Shown piece by piece: positions 42,139-53,300 of a stretch of DNA of 64,000 nt. The position numbers and the translations under genes are program-made. Numbering within the stretch: the stretch's first letter is position 1; the number at the start of each line of letters is the position of its first letter. This stretch comes from Heracleum sosnowskyi (taxonomy: Eukaryota; Streptophyta; Magnoliopsida; Apiales; Apiaceae). Where the stretch lies: positions 761,501-825,500 of the forward strand of contig CM061243.1 of the NCBI GenBank assembly GCA_030848705.1, written 5' to 3'. Below the pieces are notes generated by a model that did no database searches, was not told where the DNA came from, and worked only from the letters and a program-made list of their open reading frames with translations.

Positions 42139-43377
42139 TGTTAGAAATGAATACTACCAGAAACTAGACAGAGGGGGGGGGGGGGGGGTGAATGGATAGT
42201 TTGGTATATTTTTCGACTCTTGATTGCTAAGTAACAGACTGTATATGATTATGATATGTAATATGCAGAAAGTAAATAACACACACAATCACTTTAATCT
42301 ACTTTGTATAAGCAAATTAAATACTACAGCTTTCCAAGAAATTCACAATCGAATTTCTGGCTTCTAAACAAGAACAGTTTGAACTTGCTTGCTTACAGAG
42401 AAAAGAGCTTAGCAAATAACTATGTGTATCTCTCTTACAGCTAACAATAGGGTGTGCATCATATATATAAGCCCTATACAAACTAGTGCACACACCTATT
42501 TTTACACAGTTACCCCTTGCTGAAAGTCCAACTTGTTCTGCCATAAGACGTTAACTGTGTCAGGAAGGACCACCTGCTTTTCGGAGTCTTTCCCGTTTCT
42601 GTAGCTGCTTGTCTCTTATCTTTCTCTCCAAGTTTAGCTGTAGATTTGCCATCTGTTCTTTGGACCACCTTGCCAGAACAAATGCTTCAGTATTTGTCTC
42701 TTTTGATTCTTGGTTCTGTACCTTGAATTGTCTTGTTATAAACGGCTAAGTGTTGATATCGTGAACTCCACTTCATTCCTGACTTCGCGATCTCACTTGT
42801 GAGGACTTCGCGATATAGCCTTTGACGACTTTGCGACATAGGTCATTTGAAGACTATGCGACATAGCTCATTTGAAGACTATGCGACATAGGTCATTTGA
42901 AGACTTCACGATCTAGGCTCCTTTGACTTTGCTGACTTCAACACTTCACGACATGTGTCTTGAGGACTTCTCGACATAGTACAAAATGGACTATGCGATA
43001 TAGTACTTCACGACATGGATATTGGTGACTTCACGACATAGCTTTCTTCTGACTTTGCTATATAATGCCTTAGACAAATTTCTGCAACTTATTTCTTCAT
43101 AGCCTTATTTATCTCTATCCTGCTGCATGAACACTTCTGAACTTCTACCAGGATAATTATTCAATGGCCTATATACAATCTAGATGCAAGAAACTTTACT
43201 AAGCTCATTATATATTTGAGCATACATAATCAAGCTAATGTTCATGAGAACAAGACAAGTACATTTAGAGACCTATACTATATCCCAGTGATAGAAATCA
43301 CTAGGTCATGTAGTGTGACATAGTCACATAGTGTAGGCTTGTTAATAGTGGTATTCAGGCATGTCTTGAGCCTAACA
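42139..43377 (-). repeat. Copia 5' LTR
   Basis: Same sequence as the other LTR except for a longer G-run (16 G at about 42173-42188) and four substitutions (near 42414, 43214, 43228 and 43233). It carries the promoter for the element and the CG-centred motif array (about 42755-43065), which lies upstream of the TATA in transcription sense. Confidence 0.96.
42461..42470 (-). promoter_or_regulatory. TATA box of the Copia 5' LTR
   Basis: TTATATATAT on the minus strand in the context AGGGCTTATATATATGATGC; the only good TATA in the LTR, downstream of the motif array, hence a likely core promoter. Confidence 0.55.
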
Positions 43378-46097
43378 GGAGTTGTGTCAAGCGAGTTACG
43401 AGGATTACTTGTATAGTTAGTTGTGATCATTCTATCAATTGAAATGTGGTTGTCTATGCAACAGAGGCTATTGGACGAGACGAGTCAGATTATCGAAGTT
43501 AAGTTACAATCGTTTATGGAATGTGAAATCATACGTTGAAGACTAAGTACCGTCTCATGTTTGACTATCGAGGCTGGCACGTGGATTCGAAATGGTAAAA
43601 GCAGACTAGTGGTGTTCGCAAGAGCGTTAGAGCAAAGAAGGACGGAAGTAGAGAATCGTGTGATAAGACAGAATAAGGAGGGAATCGTATTGTTTCAGCG
43701 GCAATTGTTTATACCCTTGCTTATTAATTAAGAGATATTATCTTGAATTATTAGTATGCATGTTAAATGCTTTTTACTGAATTTTCAAATGTTGATTTCT
43801 TTGCATTAAATTGTAAGTATGTTATTTAATCTCGTAAATTGACGAGTACTCTTTTATACCTTTTGAGTTTAGATTCATATTTTCATGTTGATCGGAAAGA
43901 TATAATTATTATATTGAAATGATTGAAAAGATAGTTATGGGCTGTATACTAAGGCCTTCTTTCAAAGACTTGATTTAAAAATGCTAAGTTGGAATATTAC
44001 CAACCCTAGATGAGCGGGATCTTGTGAACCCTATGAGAGAAAAGTTATTCTAAAATTCTGAATTTGTGTTGCTTGCTCTTCAAGTATTCCATCTTTCACC
44101 TTGCACCTATGCAAGCCTGGTTATCCCTTTCTTGTTATAAGTGGTCATCTGATCCAGTCCCTGATTCAAATTCAACTGTGTTGTGTATGAGTTGGTTTAC
44201 TTCCTTCAAATGTGAGGCTTATCTGTTATAAGTATACGTTCGAGGGATCTAAAATAATTCTGTCAGAAGTCAGTAAACCCTTGTTTTTCCCTAATTATAG
44301 ACTTACCTTGAATTTTCCTTAAACTTAAACTTGTCTTTCTTGTCACTTACCAAATTGGTGAATCTTAACTAATTCTTCCGTAATGTGTTAAATCATACTG
44401 TTGAGGCCATCTAGAGCCTGTTCTTTGAACCATACTCTATATTGAGCTGATAAAATTTCTATTGATATCATGATACCTGTTTCATATCGAAGCTGATCTT
44501 GTTGAGCATGTTATTGTTATTCTTCATTATCATTCCAGTTGTTGTATCAGTTTCGTCGATGTTATTATGTTGTTACTTGTCATGTGCATTCCCCATTGTT
44601 GTGTCGATCTTGTCGATACTTGATTATATTGCTATTCCTTATTGATTCTACATATTGAACTGTTTCCTGGAACGTGAGTTTTCCAGCAATTGTTGTATTA
44701 AGGTTGTCGATTCTTCCGACACCTGATTGTCGAGGTAAGGTTGTCATTTGTGCTGACACCTGACATGTATAATATAAAATTGGAATGTTTTTAAAAATGG
44801 GACCAGTAATTGGTCGGGCCATATTTATGGTCAGAATAATTTAAGGCCCAGATTGGCCTAGGATCCAGTAGAGGACTATGACATGAGCTAGTCCGGGGTT
44901 GATGCGTGGCTGGCCAGCAGCTCAACCTTTGATTTGATAAATGTGAAACATCCAATTCTAATATAAATTTTCATTTCTAGGATGAGTTACATCCGTATAT
45001 TTTGTACTTGTGAGTTATGCCCTGATATTCAGGATTATTCGTTGCGCGAAGTTGTTGGTTGTTGATTAATAAATGATGGTTTCAATCTTGCTGAAATCAC
45101 TTACTCTTAATTCATTTGGATTCCAAATAGTCGAAATCCACTGCCTTGATCCCATTGGAAGTCGTGAGATATCTATTATGATGAGTTTTATTCATACCAC
45201 GTATCTAGTCGGTACCATGCTGAAGTCTTGAAGTGCGTTCTTTGTTCCATGATCGAGCGCGTTGGCTCATTCTTACTCCTTGATTATTCTACCCTTCCAG
45301 AGTTGTTGGTTTCAGAGAATGTTGTGAATAGATCTGTTATCTTCAAATTAGTATCTTTATACAAACTATGGTCTTAAAGACGTATGAGTTATACTTAATT
45401 CGTATTTTCTACATACTATTGTAGTTATTGTTGATTCGGTCGCCGTGACGGCCAATATAAACCTTTTTGTGTTTTAAACTATTCAGTTGCGAGAAGCGGA
45501 ATGAGAAATTGTGATAAATTACTAAACTTGATTTGAGAAGTTTTAAAGATTACAAATGTTCAAAAACAAAAGTTTGTTATTTGAAAATCCAAAGCTTATT
45601 TTGGAAACTTTATACATTATACTTGATAATGCACTTGCTGATCAATTCTTTCGCTCATACTTGTTTTCTTTATATATTTTAGCCTTTCAGTAAGAAGGTA
45701 TATTGGCGAGAGTTGTCCGCATATCCGGTCAGAGATGGGAAATGATAGTAGCGTGAAGACGTTCTGATCCAGAGCATTTGGAGCTAGTGAGAGGTTTTGT
45801 ATATAAATGTTTTCTATTGAATAATATATTGTATAAGATTAGTTGCCTGGTATACTTCTTATCGAAGTTATACTAGTATATTAGAAATTATGTAAAGAGA
45901 ATGGTTGTAAAGAAGAAAGATTGTTGTAATGAAATTTTGGATTCTTGTTTCTAACACTATAACCTTTAAAGATTCTTGGTAGAGTTGGGGTCACAGATAT
46001 TATTATTATTGTGTTGATTTTATATTGAACAGGTTGTTTGGATTAAGGGTGGAGTGTGACGACCAAATCCTTTGACCCCGGATTTGGGGCGTTACAG

Positions 46098-46870
46098 TGA
46101 CTACTTCACTAAGTAGATTGAGGCTAAATCATTAGCCAAGATAACCACCAAGCAAGTAATGCATTTCTTCTGGGAAAATGTGATATGCAAATACGTGATT
46201 CCACGTATCTTGGTCACAGATAATGGAACTCAGTTTAACAACGAATAATTCAAGAAGTATAGTGATGAGAATGATATCAAGTTACGTTTCACTTCTGTTG
46301 CCCATCCTCAAGCAAATGGGCAAGCTGAGGTTGCCAACCGAATTATCCTAGATGGACTGAAAAAAAGAGTTGAACGCTCTAGAAACACTTGGGTAGACAA
46401 ATTGCTCCCCATACTATGGGCATATCGTACTACTTGTAAAGTCACCACTGGAGCAATCCCCTTTCTGCTAGCATATGGGGCAGAGGCAGTGGTTCCGATG
46501 GAGATTACTCACATATCTCCAAGAATCGAAGCTTATGAGCCAGAGAAATGAAGAAGGCATGAGGCTGGCCTTAGATCTAATTGATGAGGTTAGAGATGAG
46601 GCAAATGCTAAGGTAGTTGAACATCAAAAAATGGCATCTTTCTACTATAACCTAAGGGTTAAAGAGAGATTCTTCCGTCAAGTAGACTTAGTCCTCCGAA
46701 AGATTGAGGCATCCGGGGTTGGACAAAAAGGCAAGTTGGCCCCAAATTGGGAAGGACCATATTGCGTCAAGAACGTATTTGGTCGAGGCTCATAAAAATT
46801 AGAAACCCTCGAAGGGCATGAGGTTCCAAGGACTTGGCATGCCTCAAACTTAAAAGTTTATTATGTTTAG
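46098..46870 (+). pseudogene. pol: Tat integrase fragment 2 (core and C-terminus, broken)
   Basis: Resumes with DYFTK right after the solo LTR. The second catalytic Asp is in VTDNGTQF (about 46216) and the Glu in NGQAEVANR (about 46320). The domain goes on through WAYRTTCK to the C-terminal VPRTWHASNLKVYYV and a stop at 46868-46870. In-frame TAG (46114-46116) and TAA (46246-46248) codons and a frame change near 46510 kill it. Together with the 27053 fragment it completes the Tat integrase. Confidence 0.9.
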
Positions 46871-47563
46871 TGCATCCTAAAAGGATCCGCTAGTATGATA
46901 AGTAGAAATAAGGTTCGATAAAATCATGAGCTTCCTAGAAAGCATATGAAGGGTTGAACCCGTTTTGATTGGTAGAAACATCATCAAAGCTTTGCCAAGA
47001 CAAACTACAAATGAATGTAAAGGAAAGCATACAAAAGATGCATGTCAACTGCACAAATAGAGTTGAATAAAACGAACCCTGAAGGGTGAATGTTGCTAAT
47101 AAACATACAAAAGAAAGCCTAAGATGCCTATTGTTAATTAGCGAAAATTTCAAGCTCATGAAAAGTTTGATATGGTAGACTTGAGGATGAATCACTACGA
47201 GTGCAACCATCAGTAAAAACTCGTAAGGGTGAAGGGTTGAAACCCCAGAAACCTAAGACATTTAGTCCAAACCCCATCATTCGATATGCTCAATGAAAGG
47301 CTTGAAGCCAAAACAAGACGATATAAGACATAAAAGGCTTATGCAAATGTCAAGCTAGCCTCGAATAAGGTAAAATCGTCGTAAATGTGTAGGTCGCTCC
47401 ACACTTTACACCAAGACGATACTCGTGAAACACTAGTGTATATTAAAATCCCAAAAAAGGGTAGTAAGTCCCAGATAAGGGATAAAAAGACCCCAAGTCT
47501 CGAAAAAGACCGGTATAACTTCTATGAAATCCTAGTGCATTATCATAGAAGTTGGGGGGCAAA
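46871..47563 (+). other. Tat 3' non-coding region and polypurine tract
   Basis: No coding frame. It ends with the purine-rich AAGTTGGGGGGC (47549-47560) plus AAA directly before the 3' LTR, the plus-strand primer. Confidence 0.8.
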
Positions 47564-48252
47564 TGATATGGGCTGAAAAATAATCCTAGAAGTGCAATTA
47601 ATTACGTATTAATTAGACCCGGATTGGTCTAAGAACACGACCCAATAAGCAAGGCCCAAAACCATAATTATTTATTAATTTTGTAATTAATAAATAGGGA
47701 AAATATACAGCTCAGGAAAGAAGTCCAAAATATGGTAAATTCATCAAAGAAAGATCCAGAATCCCAATTTAAATAAATAATGAGTCATAGTCCTTATCAA
47801 TAAGGAAAAGACTTGTCCACCAAGAAATACAATGTTTATCCATTATCAAAAAGGAGACTTATTCGCTAAGTCTCCTAAAGTTACTCTAAATACGAGACTT
47901 CAGACGCCTATATAAGGACCATGCTCCTTCACAATAGAACTACGTTTTGGACACAGCTCCATACGCCATCTACTACGTTTTGGACACAACTCCATACGTC
48001 ATCTACAACGTTTTAGACTTCATCCTCGAATAAGGACATACAAGTCACTACGTCCTTGGTGTGCCCCTGCCGCTATAGCCCCGAGGGCAACACCAAGAAC
48101 TACGTCTTTGGCTTGATTCTCAATTACGAATTGAGATACGTATGCATCTTGTGAGGACCGATTTAGTCTCGAAACACAAGAACGACCATTAAAGCTCGAA
48201 ACTCTCTAAAACCTAGCAATTAATATACAAACACGTTTTGTATTCCACAACA
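47564..48252 (+). repeat. Tat 3' LTR
   Basis: 689 bp, same length as the 5' LTR, with about 34 differences by eye. TATA box near 47909. Ends CCACAACA and is followed by the target duplicate GTAAG. Confidence 0.95.
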
Positions 48253-48257
48253 GTAAG

Positions 48258-49025
48258 TTTAAAATTTATTCTAACAAATTTGAAACCTTGGTCATAAGAA
48301 AAAAAAATCAGTATCCTGGAAAATTGTAAATCATCATATGAAAAATTCTGACATTCACTATATCTTTGAATTATTGAAACTTAGTTCATAGCAATACAAT
48401 ATACTTCGCTTCGAATGTGACAAAATTAGTTTAAACTCTAAAGTTTTAATGCTCTCACAAGAATCTAAAACCACCTCATACAACGTTGATTCTGTTGTGG
48501 TGAGTATAAAATTTACAAATAAAATAATTAAATATGATATTTGTCCAACATCAAATTTGTCTTTCTCATTCTTAATAACGCAACCTTTTTATTTTTTTTG
48601 ACACATGTGCATGATTCAACTAATAATGATAATTGTATTGATGATAATCTTGAATCAGGAACAAATAAACGCATATCCACGTCAACGACAATGGAGTTAA
48701 AAAGAAGTATAATTCTAAATTGGGTTAGGACGTTCAACATATTATTAATTTAAAAATTGATGTTACATTTCAAATAAATTCTAATATTGTATTTTATGTT
48801 ATTTTACGCGTTGAATATTTAATTTTAAATTATAAATATTTATTTTTTAGCAACTATAACATAACTTATATTTATTAATACATGCATGTGTATATTTAGT
48901 AAAAGTACGTGGGAAAAAATTAATATGAGTTTTGTTATGTAACATATTTATAATTATTATAAAAATTTTAAGATTTAAAAATTTTAAGATTGTGCTTTCG
49001 GTGCGTATCACGGGTAAAACACTAG
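48258..49025 (+). mobile_element. AT-rich spacer ending in a Helitron-like 3' terminus
   Basis: AT-rich, no gene. Its right edge TTTCGGTGCGTATCACGGG, then TAAAAC and CTAG (49022-49025) followed by T, has the form of a common plant Helitron 3' end (degenerate CCCGTG-type hairpin). It directly abuts the flippase promoter block that is duplicated at 5515. Its 5' end might be at 6029, before the Tat element landed, or be lost. Confidence 0.5.
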
Positions 49026-49429
49026 TTAAATATTAAAAAAGTTTCGCTCAAAATGTTGAGCCTAGGTAGAAGATAAACTATATACAAGTAAATCTCTTTA
49101 AAGTTTAAAGTAATAGCTTTGGAATTGGGAGAAAATATTAATTTATGGAGTTTATTATTTTATCAAAAATAATGTCTTCATTATGTTGAGACCAGAATAA
49201 AATATTATTTTAGCAAAGTTTTTACTTTATCAATTATTACTTAATCGAGGTTAACTATACATATTTTACCCGAAATTAAATTTGGTACGAAGAAAACAAA
49301 AAAATAAAAAACAAAAAGAGCGTATGCAGTATGCACAGGCACAGCAGAGTAGACTGTACTGTAGGAGCAGAGGAAGAGGGCCCAGCAAGACTTGAGACGG
49401 AAAACAGACTCCCCCCGTCTTTTGCTTAA

Positions 49430-49467
<38 letters not shown>

Positions 49468-50344
49468 GTCTCTCTTACAAAAATGTATATAGCATCAGAC
49501 AAACACACGAACAAGCATTCATTTTATGTCCTTCCCCTATAATATCTACTGCTTCCTACTCTTTTCTTGGGTCTTTACTTCTTTCCTAGTTCACTTCATT
49601 CTTGCTCCCCCCCCCCCCCCCCCACTTCTCTCCAAGATTAACCCCCCCCCCCCCCCCCACATCATCTTTTGAGGTACCTCTCTTATTCTCAACTTATATT
49701 TCAAGATTTGTTTTTTTTTTCCTACAAAATTTATTGTTTTTAAGTTGTGCTCACTTCTTGAATTCAAATGTAGTATTCTTTCTGTTAAATTCTCTTGTCT
49801 TTACTTTCTTTCTCCTTTAAATGTATAGTTGACTAGTGTATTGTTGTTATACAGCTGGGGTTTCAAGTTCTTGAGTTTCTTCTGCCTTTTCTTCTTAGTT
49901 GTTCTTGGTTGACCTTGTTGTCCATTACTTTTAGCCAATTATTACACCTCTATTTTCTTGTTTCTTTTATTTTATGTGAAAAATGCTTTATCAACTTATC
50001 AGCATGTACCTCACAATTTGCTATACTTGAATTTGTTTTCCAATGTCGTTGATATAATATTTCGATTTTCGACAAATTTTGTTAATCTTGTTTGTCTATG
50101 GGATTGTAGTTTACTTGATGTTTCTGGTGTTGACATGACCTATTTTTTTCGATTATGGTCTTTTAGAATTTGTTCCATCAGTGTTTATATTTTTCATTAA
50201 AGTTTCCAAGAATCTTGGGAGTAATTTAGTGGTCCTGTTCTAAAAGTTAAAGTTGTTGATGCCAGTGTTCTTGTGTGCTTTTGGATTTGGAGGTGCCTTA
50301 TGTGGTGGTGGTACTCTTAATCTTTATTGGCTGAAGCCTGAGAG
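49026..50344 (+). promoter_or_regulatory. Flippase gene promoter, non-coding first exon and leader intron
   Basis: Contains a CT microsatellite (49434-49465) and two long poly-C runs (about 49608-49623 and 49641-49658). A good splice donor GAG/GTACCT lies at 49673/49674. From there to about 50335 the DNA is T-rich and intron-like, so the leader is probably interrupted by an intron of about 650 bp; I could not fix the acceptor (several AG in the last 20 bases before the ATG). Small frames here (for example 49602-49820) read through poly-C and intron and are not genes. Confidence 0.6.
49434..49465. repeat. (CT)n microsatellite in the flippase leader
   Basis: About 15 CT units directly downstream of CTTTTGCTTAAACC. 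The same tract, shorter, is in the stray copy at 5827-5851. Pyrimidine tracts of this kind near transcription starts are common in plant leaders. Confidence 0.9.
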
Positions 50345-53300
50345 ATGGCAATCAGCAAGAACAGGGGGAAACTCCTACGAAGCAGTCTTTATACATTTGG
50401 CTGCATAAGGTCACCTACCGATGATCCTGAGGGTCCAAACGAGCATCAAGATTCTGGATATTCAAGAATCGTATATTGCAACCAGCCCCATCTCCACCGA
50501 AACAAACCTCTTAAGTACTCTTTGAATCACATATCAACCACAAAGTACAATGTCATTACTTTCTTACCTAAAGCATTATTTGAGCAATTCCACCGTGTTG
50601 CCAATGTATACTTTCTCATGGCTGCAATTTTGTCACTCACACCTCTTACTCCATTCTCATGGTACAGTATGGTTTTTCCTCTGGCCATTGTTGTTGGACT
50701 TAGTATGGCAAAGGAAGGAATAGAGGACTGGCGTAGATTTCTTCAAGATAGGAAGGTTAATCTGCGGAAAATCAGAACTCGTGAAGAAAATGGGGAATTT
50801 TCTGACAAACCATGGTTAAAGATTCAGGTTGGAGACGTGGTTAAAGTAGAAAAGGATCAATTTTTTCCTGCAGATTTATTTTTTCTGTCATCTAGTTATG
50901 AAGATGGAATCTGTTATGTGGAGACTATGAACTTGGATGGAGAGACAAATTTGAAGGTTAAACGAGCTTTAGAGGTAACTTTACCCCTGAATAACGACGA
51001 CTCTTTTAAAATTTTTACTGGCACAATTAAATGTGAAGACCCCAATCCTAACCTTTACACCTTTGTGGGTAATCTAGAAATTGACCACCGGCTCTATCCT
51101 CTCAATCCCAGTCAAATCCTCCTGAGAGACTCAAAGCTTAAAAACACAGCTTATGTCTATGGAGTGGTAATATTCACCGGTCATGACAGCAAAGTCATGC
51201 AAAATGCTACAATATCTCCTTCAAAAAGGAGCAGGATCGAAAAGAAGATGGACAAAATCATTTACATCCTGTTCTCATTCCTTGTGCTCATCTCATTAAT
51301 AAGCTCAGTAGGTTTTGCTGTTAAGACAAATAACCAGATGCCAGATTGGTGGTATATACCTCCAGATGAAGGTAGCCTATACGATCCTAGCAAGGCCAAC
51401 TTGTCTGGATTTTATCATCTGCTCACTGCTCTTGTCCTTTATGGATACCTAATACCCATATCGCTTTATATTTCAATTGAGTTTGTGAAGGTCCTTCAAG
51501 CAAATTTCATTAACCGGGACATGCAGATGTTCGATGAGGTCACAGAAACTCCTGCTCAAGCACGAACCTCAAATTTGAATGAGGAGTTAGGCCAGGTTGA
51601 TACAATTCTCTCTGATAAGACTGGAACTTTGACATGCAACCAGATGGATTTTCTCAAGTGTTCTATTGCTGGGACTGCGTATGGCATATCTACAAGTGAA
51701 GTAGAAGTTGCAGCTGCAAAGAAGATGGCAGTGGACATTGATGGGAAGGATCCTGAATCTTCAAGCAATTTCAGTCAAAGAAATAGTGAAAACAAAAGGC
51801 ACAGTTTTGGACAATCAGAGATTGAGATGGATAGCATCAGGACTCCTAAAGGTGTGAAACACCAGACGCCTGAGATGAAAGGGTTTTATTTCAAGGACAG
51901 CCGTATCATGAATGGAAATTGGTCTAGAGAACCCTATCGAGATCTGATTTTGTTATTTTTCCGCATACTTGCCTTGTGTCACACTGCAATTCCAGAGCTA
52001 AATGCAGAGACTGGTGGTTTTGACTACGAAGCAGAGTCACCGGATGAAGGAGCTTTTCTTGTCGCAGCAAGAGAATTTGGCTGCGAGTATTGTAAAAGAA
52101 GTCAAACAAGCATATTTCTGCGCGAAAGGCTGCCTTCCTCCAACGAAATTGTTGAAAGGTCAAGACATGTTCAGTTCTTCTGTAATAAAAGTTGATCCCA
52201 GGGAAGATGCATTGACTGATTATTGTTTCTTGATAAAATTTCAGGGAGTTTGAAATTCTTAATGTGCTAGATTTCACTAGCAAAAGAAAGCGAATGTCTG
52301 TGATTATCAAGGATGGGGATGGACACATTTTTCTGCTGTGCAAAGGCGCCGACAGGTCTGCTTTAGATACTTCACATTTGGTATAGGAGGAACACATGAT
52401 TGTGTACTCTATCTGTACACTGCTTTCGTTAGTTTAGCAATTCTACATTTTTTCTGTAGTTCATATTGGATGATCAAAGCAGACATACAATGTGATAAGG
52501 ATATAAGGCTCGAAGTGCAATATTAATATTGCCTTTTCATTTTCTCTCCTTTGCCAAGACTGTATCCAGTATGTAATATTATCTTTTATTTATTATTTAG
52601 CATCATTTCCGACCGTTTATCTAAGAGTGGACGAATATTTGAAGAAGCTACTATGAAGCATCTGAAAGAATACGGAGAATCTGGGTTGCGTACTCTCGCA
52701 CTTGCTTATAAGAAGCTAGAAGAAGCTGAATACTCTGCTTGGAATGAAGAGTTTCTTAAAGCAAAGACTTCTATTGGTGGTGACAGGGAGATGATACTCG
52801 AAAATTTATCGGATGTAATGGAAAGAGATTTAATACTTATTGGTGCAACTGCTGTGGAGGACAAACTTCAGAAAGGGGTAGGAGAGTCATCGCATGAAAA
52901 TGATTTGGTAAACACACTCTTTCAGGTTCCTTTCTGATTCAGTTATGTTGTTTCAATTGCAGGTGCCTCAGTGTATTGATAAACTAGCACAAGCTGGTCT
53001 GAAAATCTGGGTCCTTACAGGCGATAAGATGGAAACTGCAATCAACATAGGGTATGTTTATAGCTTTATGTGATCTGTACGTAATATGTAATACTTAATC
53101 TTCACCTTTTTCACCAGTAGGAGTGATACATTTGCATTTTCCTGGTGCAGATATGCATGCAGTCTGCTTCGACAGGGCATGAAACAAATATGCATAGCAG
53201 TAAATGTTGACATCATAACCCAAGATTCCCAAAAGGTATCCATTTTTTAAGCATGAAGTGTAAGAGAAATGTATATAATTTCTATACAGGTCTAATTTCT

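Larger units (their letters stand above)
29453..43377 (-). mobile_element. Sirevirus-like Ty1/copia retrotransposon with an extra long ORF
   Basis: The 13.9-kb element lies on the minus strand. LTRs 29453-30682 (3') and 42139-43377 (5') differ in length only by a G-run (7 versus 16 G) and by four substitutions that I counted. The target duplication GGAGT is perfect (29448-29452 and 43378-43382). In transcription order: initiator-Met PBS, gag with CCHC, a coiled-coil segment, protease-integrase-RT-RNase H (copia order), then a 1617-codon ORF before the 3' LTR. Extra ORFs in this position are typical of Sireviruses (SIRE1/Maximus group). Gag-pol has three breaks although the LTRs are nearly identical. 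Confidence 0.93.
27300..46097 (+). mobile_element. Solo-LTR-like insertion, about 4.87 kb, itself split by the Copia element
   Basis: The insertion starts TGTAAGATCCGGGAAG and ends GGATTTGGGGCGTTACA, so it has TG...CA ends with a 5-bp inverted TGTAA/TTACA, as in long LTRs of plant chromoviruses. The two pieces (27300-29452 and 43383-46097) sum to about 4868 bp. I found no gag or pol frame and no internal terminal repeat, so a solo LTR from LTR-LTR recombination is the simplest reading. A promoter-like TATAAAA lies at 27816-27822, and short Lys/Ile-rich frames nearby are noise. The expected 5-bp duplication is not clean: GTAAT on the left, GTGAC on the right. A non-coding (LARD-like) element cannot be excluded. 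Confidence 0.7.
9816..48252 (+). mobile_element. Tat-type Ty3/gypsy retrotransposon, decayed, split by nested insertions
   Basis: Two 689-bp LTRs (9816-10504 and 47564-48252) are flanked by a perfect 5-bp target duplication GTAAG (9811-9815 and 48253-48257). Reading across the nested insertions gives gag, protease, reverse transcriptase, RNase H, a second archaeal-type RNase H and integrase. The second RNase H before integrase identifies the Tat lineage. Pol is broken by several stops and frameshifts. By eye the LTRs differ at about 34 positions (about 5 percent), the most of the three LTR pairs here, so it inserted first. Its own length without the insertions is roughly 7.8 kb. Confidence 0.95.

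Noticed and set aside
52159..52244. Premature stop of the flippase ORF at 52195
   Set aside because: The frame simply runs into an intron; GT at 52159 and AG at 52244 restore the conserved protein.
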